In this document: in pieces, positions 1 to 12,090 of the stretch
Layout: each line of letters begins with the position of its first letter
Numbering within the stretch: the first letter of the stretch is position 1
NCBI GenBank assembly: GCA_903813345.2
Contig: CAIIXF020000007.1
Coordinates: 24,293,564-24,357,563, forward strand
DNA: 64,000 bases
Reading direction: 5' to 3'
Source: Owenia fusiformis
Taxonomy: Eukaryota > Annelida > Polychaeta > Sabellida > Oweniidae
Program-made: the position numbers and the translations under genes
The notes under the pieces: model-generated
The model's input: the letters and a program-made list of their open reading frames with translations, nothing else
The model's database searches: none
Told to the model about the DNA's origin: nothing

Positions 1-222
1 AGTTGATATATATGACATCAGTTGATATTTGTGACACCAGTTGATATATGTGACATCAGTTCACATTTGTGACATCAGTTGGTACAGATAGCTCTCCTTA
101 TATATAAGACAGAAGTTGAAATATATGACATTCCTTTTACATCTTGACCACTGTTATATATGTGACACTTATTGTTGATATATGTGACACTCATTATGAA
201 TCTGTGACACTGCCTGACATCT
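1..222. repeat. degenerate 19-20 bp minisatellite
   Basis: Repeats of AGTTGATATNTGTGACATC, clear over 1-80 and decayed over 140-222. The array begins before the window. Confidence 0.8.
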
Positions 223-1983
223 GTGATGTGATAAATTATGTCATATGAACACATATTAGAACAGCTAATTAATGTGATAAAACATGTTCAGCTATACATG
301 CTATACATCTAGGTCTTATTCGACTATATCCCTGATGTACACACTTGTAGAATAATGTACAATGATGCATCCACATTGTGATATAGTGTACATTCTATCT
401 AAGAAGAATAAACTTTGCATATGGTATTGTATATAAATCCATTAAATTTTCTTATGATTTCACATATTATTTCATCATTTACTATCCATTATTGGTCAGC
501 AGGCAATGCCAATTTCAGCGACTATATACACCATTTAAACACTAGACAACTCGTGCATATCTAGTACTTGTAAAATCCTTTTCTCAACTGAATTGTCAAC
601 TGTTTCCTATCAAACCAAGTTATGCTAAGCAAAGCCAAAATCCTGTCAAAATATTATTGATCCTACTTTCAAACTTATCTTCAAGCATTATAAGCTGATT
701 TGTATATCACAAATTTAAAGCCCCTGATACTCGAGATGTATTTCCCTTGTAGTAGGCTCAAATTGTTTAGATACTGCCACTATTTGTATGAAATCAAGTC
801 ATTCATACACAAACTAAATAAAAAAGGAGTGTTTTATACAAATATTTTGGAATACACGGATGTGTTCTAGCGATCATATATCAAAATCTATTTGTTGGCG
901 GTAAGGTAAGTATATTTGTATTGACATTGTATATTAAAATATGAAGAAGTACTTTTGAAATAGTTGTACTGTATTTCACTGTACCATAGAGATTTTAACA
1001 AATGTGCAAACAAAATATTTTGTGAAGCAACTTAATTCCTTAACACATGAAAGCCAGATAAATATATTGCCACATAACTTGTTAAATACAGGATAAAACA
1101 GAACATTTCAAACCATGTCATCTCTTCATCAAGGGTTAAGGTTAAGCAATTAAATTATTCACATAAACTTGAATTTGAGATTTTTATTATCTTTTTACAT
1201 TTAAAGCCATATAAGGGTGGAGCAGGCAGATATACATTATGTCTAGTTTCACTAGGAAGTAAACAGATTCATCCTTCAAGTTTTATCTCAACTCCTCTGC
1301 TTAGTGGCTAATAATGTTAGAAATGGAAAACTCCAAATTCAAGTTTTTTCAAATTGTTAAATCTCCAGTAAGTCTTTTATATAAGGGTAAGACACTTTTC
1401 ATGATAAATCATTGCTTAAAAATCTCAGATTTCTCCCAAAAATTACTTGAAATGCTACATGCTAAATAAATAGCATGTGACTGGCAGTAACATTCATTGC
1501 AGTAACATTCAAAACATGTCACATACTGTATATGGCAAAAAAATACTTTTATATTTAGTTATATCTTTAGAATATGAACACGCAATTGCAAACAGAATCC
1601 AGACATTTAATAAAAATAGAAATGTGCCTGGTAGCAGTCTGGCATTTCAATGTACTATTGCATTTCTATTATTTGCACTATTGGGTTTTTGACATATAAT
1701 TTTTGATTCGCTTATATGTGTTTCATTTATTCAGAATATTCAAACATTCTTCAACACATCTGAATGTATGACAAAATAATTATGTAAAAAATACAATTTG
1801 TTCTTTTTAGAAATAAGATTAACAAATAAAGCACTACAAAAGCTAAGATTTCATTTCTTACTGTTTCCCCTTCCTTGTTATTAGATGAAAGAATTTTTAT
1901 TTTACATATATTCTTCCATTACCTTCAATGTTAATGCCAATCTTAAGGTCCTTTTATAATTCCACAATCTTGCAGACTCAGCA
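223..1983. other. AT-rich sequence, no gene seen
   Basis: No exon-like segment, terminal repeat or array recognised. The single open frame at 1477-1692 has no family resemblance. Presumably trio intron or 3' side of the gene. Confidence 0.5.
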
Positions 1984-2340
1984 AATAATAAAAAACTTTA
2001 ATTTAGTCAATTCTTGCTGACTCGGGAAGTAAAAAACTTTAATTTAGTCAATTCTTGCTGACTCGGGAAGTAAAAAACTCTAATTTAGTCAACTCTTGCT
2101 GACTCGGGAAGTAAAAAACTTTAATTTAGTCAATTCTTGCTGACTCGGGAAGTAAAAAACTCTAATTTAGTCAATTCTTGCTGACTCGGGAAGTAAAAAA
2201 CTTTAATTTAGTCAATTCTTGCTGACTCGGGAAGTAAAAAACTTTAATTTAGTCAATTCTTGCTGACTCGGGAAGTAAAAAACTTTAATTTAGTCAATTC
2301 TTGCTGACTCAGGAAGTAAAAAAAAAAATTTAGTCAATTG
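1984..2340. repeat. 41-bp tandem array
   Basis: About eight copies of a 41-bp unit starting GACTCGGGAAGTAAAAAAC and ending TCAATTCTTGCT. Copies differ by one or two bases, so the array is young. It is followed by a TTTA/TTTG-rich stretch to about 2412. Confidence 0.95.
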
Positions 2341-2599
2341 AGAGATTTCTCCAAATGATTGTTTATTTATTTATTTGTTTATTTGTTTGTTTATCTACGT
2401 ATTTATTTAATTAATCTATTCAGGTTGTTCACCTCTTTTATTTCATATTACAAAGTTCAACCACATGGCTTTTATTACTGAGTATCGCTGGTTATTTTGA
2501 GATGATTGATTGCCATACAGCTGAACTCAATATTTACCTAATAAAATTGATAAAAATAAAACAAGTTACTCCCATTACATAATGATCCAGGCATACTAA

Positions 2600-3160
2600 G
2601 CTTCTGAACTTACAAGCAACCATACTCTTGTCCTAGAATTTAGGAGCTTAACTTAGTCCTAAAACGTATGGGATTACTTTTGTGTTTCAATGAAGGGGCT
2701 TACTCTTGTCCTGGAATTTGGGGCTTGCTCATGGCACTGAATTAAGGAGCTTATTCTTACTGAGAACTTTGGAGCTTATTCTTACTTAGAACTTTGGAGC
2801 TTACTCTTATCCTGGAGGTTTGGAGCATATTCTTGTCATTGATCATAGGAGCTTACTCTTGTCCTAGAACTCAGGAGCTAACTCTTGTCCTAGAACTTAA
2901 ATGCTTTGTCTAGTTCTTGAATTTAGGAGCTTAATCTTGTTCTCGTACTTTGGACTAACTCTTGTACCAGAATTCAGGAGCTAAATTTTGTCCTAGAACT
3001 TAGAAGTTACCCTGTCTCTATCCTTGAGTTAACCCTTGTCCTAGAATTAAGGGTGTTGCTCTTGTTCTTGAAGCTTACCGTTGTTTAAGAAAATTTCTTA
3101 CCTAGAAAAATACCTGAACTAACTTACCATTGTCCTCGAGTCTAGAATCATAGAAAACTA
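2600..3160. repeat. degenerate ~26-bp minisatellite
   Basis: Diverged copies of GGAGCTTACTCTTGTCCTAG with AACTTA spacers. Spacing varies and copies carry many substitutions, which indicates an old array. Confidence 0.8.
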
Positions 3161-3600
3161 TTTTGGCCTCATTCTTGAATTAATAAATGCAAATCCTAAG
3201 CTTACATTTGTCTAATGCCCTTTATACAGAAAATAGTAATCAGACATGGCAAAACTTCAAGATAATGAACACCAAAGAAATCTTACTCAGACCTATCAGA
3301 TTTTTAGAATGGAATTAGTCTCAAATGGAGCCCTGGTTATAACACTCCAGATGTACTAGCTTAAGATACCATTCCCGCTACCCTTTTCGATTATCTGATT
3401 GGCTTCCTTCACAGGAGCTTCAACTCACACACAGGGCTCTGTCCCCAGGGTTTCATTCAATCTACTGTTCAAAGTAGTGAGATAAATGATTCTGCTAGAG
3501 GATATGACCTTCAAATACATATTTTGAATATCACTAGCTCCAGAAAAAATATTTTTCTGAACACAATGAACCAAATAACCAATGTAACTGTGAGTATACA

Positions 3601-3702
3601 TAAAGCTAAGTTCACACCAAAGCGCTTTGATGGCGCTTTAATGTGGCGTGCAAAGCGGCTTCGCACGCTACTTTAAAGCGCCATTGGTGTGAACTTAGCT
3701 TA
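3601..3702. mobile_element. short hairpin MITE
   Basis: About 100 bp, nearly one palindrome. Arms AAGCTAAGTTCACACCAA (3603-3620) and its complement (3684-3701) match exactly, and the GCGCTTTA inner parts also pair. Such foldbacks are nonautonomous DNA transposons; the family is not identified. Confidence 0.8.
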
Positions 3703-4340
3703 ACCAGTGCTCTTTCTAACACAGGTACATTGAGACTTGAGAGTTAATATTTCTAAAATTCTATACACTATCATCCTCTTACAATGACACCATGATTTCT
3801 ATTACATGTAAAACACCACCATTGTTTTCATAGTGAGCTAAGCAATTCCATAAATGTACCCAAGGGTAATCCCCTACTATTGTTTCAAAACTATTTTTAT
3901 GTATGCACCTGGGAGCATCTACTAATTTCTATAGAGATGGATGAGGGAAGGGACGAGTAATACATACATATAGCAAAAGTGGCACCAATATCTTCAGGTA
4001 AAAGCTCATAATTTGTGCATAATACACAAGGAGATCAATATCATCGAAACACTGGAGTTAATTTCAGATGTTCTGGCACTTTTGTATTTCCAAAATACAT
4101 TTGTATTTTGTCTAATATATTCTGACAGAGGTTACATTGACCCCTTAGGTATTACAGCATCTTTGGGGGCCAGGTCAAGTTACCAATGGTTTTTCCACAA
4201 AAAGTAATTCAATGAAAGGAAAGAAGCTTTACCTCCATGTGTTCTATTACATTATGTATAGATGTATAACATTAGTATACATTTTTACTCAAATTAATAT
4301 ACTTTTGTGTAAAATGGCATATCAATACTTGACCCAATCT
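3703..4340. other. no gene or repeat recognised
   Basis: AT-rich intronic-type sequence. An open frame at 4013-4207 shows no family match. Confidence 0.5.
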
Positions 4341-4632
4341 TTAACCTCATGAATCCCAGACTCTAAAATCAGTTGAAACCAGAGAATGTTTCAGTTTTGC
4401 CACCATTTGACATTTTACTACATACACCTTTGGATGCTCCACTTAGTAAAATTAGTCGGCAGAGATCATTTCTACACATTTTAAAACAATTTTTGTGTAA
4501 ATTGGTAGAAAATTGTTCAAATAAGAGCAGTTTTAGTGAAAAATTTTGTGCAGATTTTCTCGTCACTCTGGGTTTCAAGGTCATTTCTGAGGTGACGAAA
4601 AATCTCGTCACTCCAGGTAGTCAAGAGGTTAA
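4341..4632. mobile_element. piggyBac-like MITE, TTAA-flanked, copy A
   Basis: TTAA at 4341-4344 and 4629-4632 flank a 284-bp body. It starts CCTCATGAATC and ends GTAGTCAAGAGG, an inverted terminal pair. A second, shorter copy lies at 57080-57263. TTAA duplications and CC-starting ends are typical of piggyBac-superfamily elements. No transposase is present. Confidence 0.7.
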
Positions 4633-4835
4633 CTTAATTTAGAATAATCATATGCACTCCTACAGTCTCGGATAAGAACATTTTGAAAAACATAATTTGA
4701 CAATTTTTTTACAACTTAGTATACCAAGTGAAACTGACCACCTGGTTAGGCTGTACATGTACATCATATTTATGTATACCATACCTATTGACCTATTAAA
4801 TAAGTCTAAAACCTAAAAATGATTCCTGCATGTAA

Positions 4836-5180
4836 GGCAAAACAGCCCTAATTCACGTCACCATACTAGTCAATGGGCAAAGGGCAAATGCCTGACTTTT
4901 TATCTCGAGTTATGGATTTATGTGGCCTCCCTGGCCTGTCTGAGGTTCTAAAGCTATGTCTAAGCTATATTTTGACACTAAACTCAATAGGGGCTAAACA
5001 TCTACTTTTTGAAATATTTGGTCAATTGTGACACTACCCCCTCTCTCTTTGCCGAAAGAAATTGAAATTCACAAAAATGAAGGCAAAATTGATACGCCAC
5101 TTGACTCGAAATTTTCCTTCAGATAACCCAAATAAAAGCATTTTCTAATCAGCGGAAGTGACGTATTAAGGCATTTTGGC
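4836..5180. mobile_element. Harbinger-like MITE, diverged copy
   Basis: A 345-bp relative of the two identical elements at 31070 and 32397. Ends are GGCAAAACAGCCCTAAT and, reversed, GGCCAAAATGCCTTAAT. TAA stands on both sides, which fits the 3-bp TAA-type duplication of PIF/Harbinger elements. It lacks about 120 bp near its right end relative to the other copies. Confidence 0.65.
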
Positions 5181-5182
5181 CT

Positions 5183-6940
5183 AATGTACCTCGAATCTCA
5201 ATAGGCATGTGATACAGAAGTTTAAGTACCACTTGCACTTCTATTGTACATTTTAGTATACTAATTTATTATTGTATTTTCTATGCATCCCAAAATGTCA
5301 GATGACGAAAGTGAATCTTGCAAGCTATGGGATATATCTATCATTTTCTCCCTCAATCTCTTGGGAGATACATATATTTCCCTAGAGATAACCCTGCATC
5401 TAGAACCTTCCAGTACATAACCCTTATATACTTTAAATTCTGATGTATGTGCTATTTGATCGTATGAGACTATGCCATATGAATACCTGATTGGTTGATA
5501 TCCGACCAATAAATGACCAAACATTGACCTCAGTGCATGCATTTATATGTTAGGTAATTACAATGGTCAGCAGCCACGGCTGACCTCTCACCCATCGTAA
5601 AATATACCAAGATTTCAGCTACAGGTGTTCATCAGGGAACTCGAAAGCAGAGAAATATTCCATAGGTTGATATGTTAACTGAATGCCTCCTAATCCAGGT
5701 TATAACAGCATGTCACCACTGCAAAGGTGTAAATTTCCTCCTAAGTGATTAACTCCTAATATTATAGTGTCCCTGTTCCACTCAAGATCATTCAATATAG
5801 TGTATAATATTTCCAATATCGTTCCGATGTGTGGTACGAACTCCATGAAATCTTGTTGATTGATGATCAGAAAATCTTAATCAAGCACTCCAATATGGAT
5901 ATCAACTCTGGTATATGTAGAGCAGGTATACATAGGCTCTATTAATAGATTCATTACATCCATGACTAGTCTATCAGAGGCTGTGTGTGAATCCAGCTAT
6001 GCTATATTGCATTCACCATGGCCATCAATTCTACGTAACATCTCCATACTATGATGGTCTTTATATTATTTTCTCAGCCTTATCCAGCCTATTGGAATGA
6101 ACACACAGCCAGTCAGCCAGCCAGCGCATATAGAGCTTATAACACTGCTATCTCCTATTGATTTTATATAAAAAGAGCCAGGCTATAGGTATACTCTGGC
6201 AATATAATTTAGCTGTGCCATATAAATTAAAATAATGCATCTAGGCTTGGTGATCAGTAATCAGCTATGAGGTCCTTATAATCATGTGCTCCTATATCAG
6301 ATCAGTTTTATACATGTACATTCCACCCCTGGCATTATCATTGTATATATCTATTATACTTCTGGCATATATCCCCCTATGTTTACTCTAAAGGGTTATC
6401 ATCGCTTAGTATTTTTTCTGTTAATTTGTGTACAGACGTAAATAAACATGGGGTAAATCACCCTCACATAATTTTTCCATCAATCTTGTTTTCATTGAAG
6501 TGTCAAAAATCTAGGTCTAGGGTCAATTGGGATATCATATATGGTATCAGTAATCAGTATATCTTAATCTACAAAATGCATGGTATAACTATACATATTG
6601 GAGTATGTAGTTGGATTGTACACTATTCTCTCTCCATTTAGAATACCAAACACACACTTAACGTCACATTCTTCAGTATTTACAAGGCCTACATTCAAGT
6701 ATATAACTGTCTATAGTAGTAAAACATTCATCTATATTACCCAAATGCTCATGAAATATCCCTACATCAGTTGTAATCCGAAGCACATTTATATAAAGCA
6801 AACATTCACAATGAGTTAATTATTTTTTTTAGAAAAGCAGTAATTTTTTGTTCAACTGAATCATCTGAAATCTATTTTCGTCTTGACTATTATTTATTAT
6901 TAAATGCTTTATTCAGAATACTGCAGAACATCATATTACA
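5183..6940. other. no gene or clear repeat recognised
   Basis: The region is AT-rich. Open frames at 5261-5542 (minus) and 6426-6819 (plus) show no domain, codon bias or splice context that would support a gene. Confidence 0.5.
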
Positions 6941-6944
6941 AAAT

Positions 6945-7275
6945 ATCATAGAATGCCATATCATACCACAGAATACAACACCATACCATACCATACCACA
7001 GAATACCATACCATAACATAGAATACCGTACCATACTACAGAATGCCATACCATACCACAGAATACCAAATCATGCCATATCACAGAAAACCATACCATA
7101 CCATACAATTATACAGAATACCATACCATGCTATAACACAGAATACCATACCATATCATACCATGCCATAACACAGAATGCCATGCCATAACACAGAATG
7201 CCATGCCATAACACAGAATACCATACCATACCATACCATAACACAGAATACCATATCATACCATACAATACATAC
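6945..7275. repeat. CCATA/ACAGAATA low-complexity array
   Basis: Irregular mix of CCATA pentamers with ACAGAATACCATACC blocks. No fixed period. Microsatellite-derived. Confidence 0.9.
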
Positions 7276-8115
7276 TATCATCCACTTAATATCTAAAATT
7301 CAAAGAAAGTTATAAGAATTAGCAATAGGTTAATCCTATTTTTTGCTTGGAACCTTGCTACCTAAAGCCTATGACATCACAAATTTGCCCAATATATGCA
7401 TTATTCTTTGGAACAACAAAAGATAGCTACACTTATTGGGAATGCATATAATTGTAGCCATGCACCAAAATGTATAATAATCATAACTAGCTGGCATCTG
7501 TCTACAATGATCATTGCTAATTCTGATCACTCCCGTAATGATGGCCACTTAATCGCAGATAATTCATTACACAATCTAGAACTCTCAAAATCATCAGCAA
7601 TTATTCTACATCAATGGAAATGCCATAACATTTCATGATAAGCAAATCAATTCTACGAAAAATACTTCAGGCAAAATAAACTATTGTTGGTGAAACCTAA
7701 TATTACAAACTCATTTTGATAAACTATTGTTTTATTATACCATTTTCATAAACATAAATCTTATGCCAATTATTTCTGTGATATCTAATTTGGGTTTAAT
7801 ATATATTTATCATAATAATTCTTGCAAACTGATGTACCTTTCCATATAAAGAGTGTACCACTGAAAAGTACATGTATGTATATGAATGTCCAAATAAAAG
7901 TCAGAAGTTCAACTTGTATCATAACAGAAGGTAACTTTCATATTTGGGTGCTACATAAATTAGAATGTTTATGGCATCCCTATAGTGGGAGGGCTGACAA
8001 TTCAACACTCCACTTTATAAATTAACCCAGTCAGTATTTTATAGATTCAAATTATATAGTCATTTGAAACAACAACATAATTTATTTCACAACTTTTCTT
8101 GACTTTTACTTTGCT
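7276..8115. other. no gene recognised
   Basis: AT-rich sequence. Two short open frames (7396-7638, 7822-8025) lack any support. Confidence 0.5.
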
Positions 8116-8116
8116 C

Positions 8117-8520
8117 ATAAAAAACTAGACAACAGCAATGCTAAGGCATAGCACATCCCGTCGAACAGCCATTTTTATTAGAAATTGCCTTAGCTATAGT
8201 CTAATTTTCATTAGACAGTGTAGTATTCATCTGAGTATTCATACCTTATATAGCATTTCAATAAAATCACTCCATTATTTATTCAGTTATAGCGAAAAAG
8301 TAAAATAACACACAATAATTGGCCATCATTTTTCAAAATGGCTGCTTGCAAGCCAAAATGTCATTGGAAAGTAAAATATGCTTCTTAGTATTCACATATA
8401 AAATTTCAGCAAAATTGCTTCATCACTTTTCCAGTCATAGCAAAAATATAAATAACACAAGTAAAACTTAAACTGGATATAAAATTTCAACAAAATCATA
8501 TTTTCAACAAAATCACTACT
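8117..8520. repeat. ATGGC-rich element, old copy
   Basis: It begins ACTAGACAACAGCAATGC, with ATCCCGTCGAACAGCC, as do the copies at 13.49 kb and 47.56 kb. It contains the CATTTTTCAAAATGGCTGC module and a degenerate ATTCACAT--AAAATTTCAGC module. It has no GGAC tail and is heavily diverged. Confidence 0.6.
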
Positions 8521-8535
8521 TTTTAATTATCATAG

Positions 8536-9058
8536 TAATACTTGTATTCCGTAATTCCGCGGCGTGGACGGAATTTGACAAAACTTCAATTTTTGCAGAA
8601 TCCCTGATTTTCATGAAAATCCCGCGGAATTACCAGAATTTCCAGAAATTACATATTTTACGATCTCCTACCTTTGCGGGGTATTTGAAGAGTGTCTATT
8701 TATGTCCAACAATCAATCATTATTGAGTACAAGTACGATTTCACCGTGAAATTCAACATTCTATCACGTTTAAATTCGCTAAAGCGAGTTCGCTAATGAC
8801 GCGCAGTTCTTACCTAGAAAGTAGCTGACTTCCGTTTCCGTTTGCTACGTCAATTTTCATCGTTTTAAAAGATTGCAGAATTTGGACTTTTTTTGAAAAT
8901 TTGTGCAGAATTTCGATTTTCTCCTTGCAGAATTTGCTTTTTTCTTGCAGAATTTTGATTTTTTTAATGCAGAAAACTAGTATCTGTGAATTATAGTAAC
9001 AAGGCACAGGGTGAACAATATTGCACCTATAACATAGCAGTGTGGGCTTGATGACCAA
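8536..9058. other. locally GC-richer segment with palindromes and exon-like piece
   Basis: Contains the inverted pair GTAATTCCGCGG (8551-8562) and its complement (8622-8633), a TTCGCTAAAGCGAGTTCGCTAA palindrome cluster near 8775, and spaced GCAGAATTT repeats (8866-8980). On the minus strand, ATGAAAATTGACGTAGC opens a short frame (MKIDVANGNGSQLLS) ending at a GTAAGA donor near 8814. Promoter or first exon is possible, but not shown. Confidence 0.35.
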
Positions 9059-9059
9059 A

Positions 9060-9690
9060 AAGCAAGATGGCTGTCGAAAAGTTAGTGGTTTTCCTGGAAT
9101 CGCGATGACAAGATTTATCTAAGAACTTCCAAAATGGCTGCCAGAATGCAAGATGGCTGCCGAAAAGTTAATCAGCTCTAGAACTTCTAACTATGTAACA
9201 TGTGTGAAAATTTGAATTAAATATTCCTGGAATCGTAATGACAATATTTATCTGATAAAATCTTTCAAGATGGCCACCAGAATGCAAAATGGCCACCAGA
9301 AAGTTAATCAGCTCGAGAACTTCATACCATGTAACATGTGTGAAAATTTGAAATAAATCAGTTAAGTAGTTTTCCTGGAATCGCGATGACAAGATTTAAT
9401 AACTAAAAACTTCCAAGATGACCCCCAGAATGCAAGATGGGTGCTGAAAAGTTAATCACCTCTAGAACTTCTTACTATGTAACATGTGTGAAAATTTGAA
9501 GTAAATCTATTAAGTGGTTTTCCTGGAATCGCAATGACAAGATTTAACTAAAAACTTCCAAGATGGCCGCCAGAATGCAAGATGTCCACCCAAAAGTTAA
9601 TCACCTCTAGAACTTCTTACTCTGTAACATGTGTGAAAATTTGAAGGAAATCCGTTAAGTGGTTTTCCTGAAATCGTGATGACAAGAAAG
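9060..9690. repeat. tandem array, 133-148 bp unit
   Basis: Five units, with TTCCTGGAATCG(C/T) starting at 9091, 9224, 9372, 9520 and 9665. Each holds AAGATGGC(C/T)GCC, GAATGCAAGATGG, GTTAATCA, TCTAGAACTTC and GTGTGAAAATTTGAA. A related array stands at the right end of the window. Confidence 0.85.
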
Positions 9691-11940
9691 TGAGACGCCG
9701 CTCGCCCGTCAAGCTGAGGACAATACCATACCTTTTTTTGGTAAGGCAAAAACATAAAATAACGCACGTAAAAATGGCAGCCATGTTTTATGGATGGAGG
9801 AGAGACGGATGAACATGGCTTTTCTCAATATATAATATCCTCCTCTATCTATGTTCTAAGAAGAATCTTGCTTTAAGAAGCTGATGGCAAATGTTCTTTG
9901 ATCACATTGTTATCAGGGTTGTATTTATAAAAGCTAGATTTCCATTACCCAACACATCATTAATTAGTATGTAATGCTCATGAGGGTGTGAACTGTAAAA
10001 CTTGTAAATAAACAAGTGTGTACACCCTTAAGTAGCTGTAACAACTCCTCCCAGTTTTTTGAATGTTGATTTTTGACTTATTAAACCCTAGTAGTAGCTC
10101 TGCAGCTCTGTGCAACAATCTATCACAGCTTGAAAAGTGTGTACATTCTAAATGATTACAATACACAAGTCAGTTACACCACCCACTCTGCTTTTTTGAG
10201 GCAAGTTGAGAGACTAAACAAGGTATGAACATGCTAAATGTCACCACCTGCCATTTGTTACAGACATCAAACTCTGAACGCCATTTTTGATGGTGACATG
10301 ATGAAGTAAAAAGCACATTTTTGTTCATTCAATCTCTTTGATCCTCATTTATTGTTTTAGCAATACTATAATTACAAAAATCTCGGACTTTTGATAATGG
10401 GATGAAACTAGCACAAATTGACCAATATAAATCCTACTGTCTATTACACTGTAAGACCTCTTTTAGTGTTCTTCTCTATTCTTCGCCTTAAAACGAATAA
10501 CATTCACAGGTCTAACATTCACAGACCTAACAATAGGACATCTACAGTGTTTACTCAACAAATAAGTGTATTTACAGTAGAAAGGTTGTAGTGAAAAATA
10601 GAAAGAGGATGCATGTAATCTGTCCAATATGGCAACTAACAAACAAACCGGCACATACGCTCAATGCAAAGAGTCAACTTGACCCTTGGGTGTTTTCGCT
10701 TTTCTTAAATCAACATTTCAACAAATTGTCTCAAGGATTGAGCTTTAAAAGTGGTATCCTAAATACACCACCTGAGTAAAGTAAGTGAGGATCCTAACAG
10801 AATACACAACAAGAAGAAATGACCTAACAAAGTTGACAAACAGATCTCAGCATTTGAAGCCCTAATAAGACCAATGCATTTACTCTGCCTAGATAATTTA
10901 GTAATAATGAATAAGATTGCATAATTTGCATATGCAACAAAATATTGATGAATAACAAAAATATTTTACATTATATTCATGAAAGCTTTCCGAAAACAAC
11001 ACTGATGCATTGGCTAGTGGCAAAGAGGCACGTACAGGTAGTTCCTACTAATTCCATGGCATGCTTCGTAATCGTAAATAACATATTTCTGCAACCTCTG
11101 CAAAGTGGGCCAGATAATGAATCAAGGCAATCCAGCACTGGTTATATACACCACAGGGCCCAGAGGAATATTTCGGCAATCTCTCTAATAGAAAGGAATT
11201 TAACCTAAATAGAGTCTTAAAGGTAGAACCAGAATTCTGAGTTGGAAACAAATTTATTTTGTAGAATTCACACATTTTAGCATTCAAAATCTGAAATAAT
11301 TGAGCAACTTGAAAACATCATGGATCTTTGATATCATATTCTGAACGACATAGACGTTTTTAGCTTTGAAGCTTTCATTATTTTTAATCATTATTTCTAA
11401 GTATTAACCTTTTGTGAAGATGTCAAATACAGTATGTGATATATATTGGAGAATTGTACAAAAAACTGCAATTTTCAATAGCTTATTTCCAACTCTAAAT
11501 TTAACATCCTCTAAAAAACCTGAACAAATTGTTGTATGGGGCAAATTTACACTAAGTGGTCTGTAATGGTGGCAGTAGTGACGCAAGTACATACAACAGT
11601 AAAACCTGTGGTAATGGAACACTCTTGGTTCTACCAAACATTGTTTAACTTTAGGAGGTTTGAGGCACTGGACTGTAAAGTGTTTCACTTGCAAAGGTGC
11701 TTTACTTATAGATCTGTTCTACTAGACAGGTTGTATTGTGCTTAGGCTAACATGGGATCCAGAGAAACTTCATATATTTCATTTTCAGATATCGCATTTA
11801 TCAAAGTAGTATTAGAAGCAAAAATACATCCATCACCTTGAGGAATCTATTTAATTGACACATATGGCCATTATACCTCCAATCTCCACATTCAGGGCCA
11901 TATATTATAATTGCGGCTATGATAAGGGATCGGCACTTGT
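9691..11940. other. no gene recognised
   Basis: AT-rich, mostly unique. Contains one member of the ATGTCACCACC family (10234-10302, listed separately). Overlapping open frames on both strands at 11.0-11.7 kb have no family match. Confidence 0.5.
10234..10302. repeat. ATGTCACCACC family, short copy
   Basis: Reads AAATGTCACCACCTGCCATT, then TTGTTACAGA, and ends GATGGTGACAT. Related copies are at 24839, 34834 and 52370. Confidence 0.6.
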
Positions 11941-12090
11941 TATGAACTGCAAGATTTCACAAATCAATGTTATGAACTGCAAGATTTCACAAATCAATGT
12001 TATGAACTGCAAGATTTCACAAATCAATGTTATGAACTGCAAGATTTCACAAATCAATGTTATGAACTGCAAGATTTTACAAATCAATGT
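11941..12090. repeat. five 30-bp tandem repeats
   Basis: Unit starts TATGAACTGCAAGATTTCAC and is repeated five times with a single change in the last copy. The period is a multiple of three, so frames on both strands stay open through the array. That explains the repetitive peptides (MNCKISQINV) without a gene. Confidence 0.97.

Noticed and set aside
1984-2340. Regular repeats as a possible CRISPR array
   Set aside because: Head-to-tail units with no unique spacers, in a eukaryotic intron.
4373-4642. Open frames on both strands at 4369-4642
   Set aside because: They lie within the TTAA-flanked MITE and are not preserved in its second copy.
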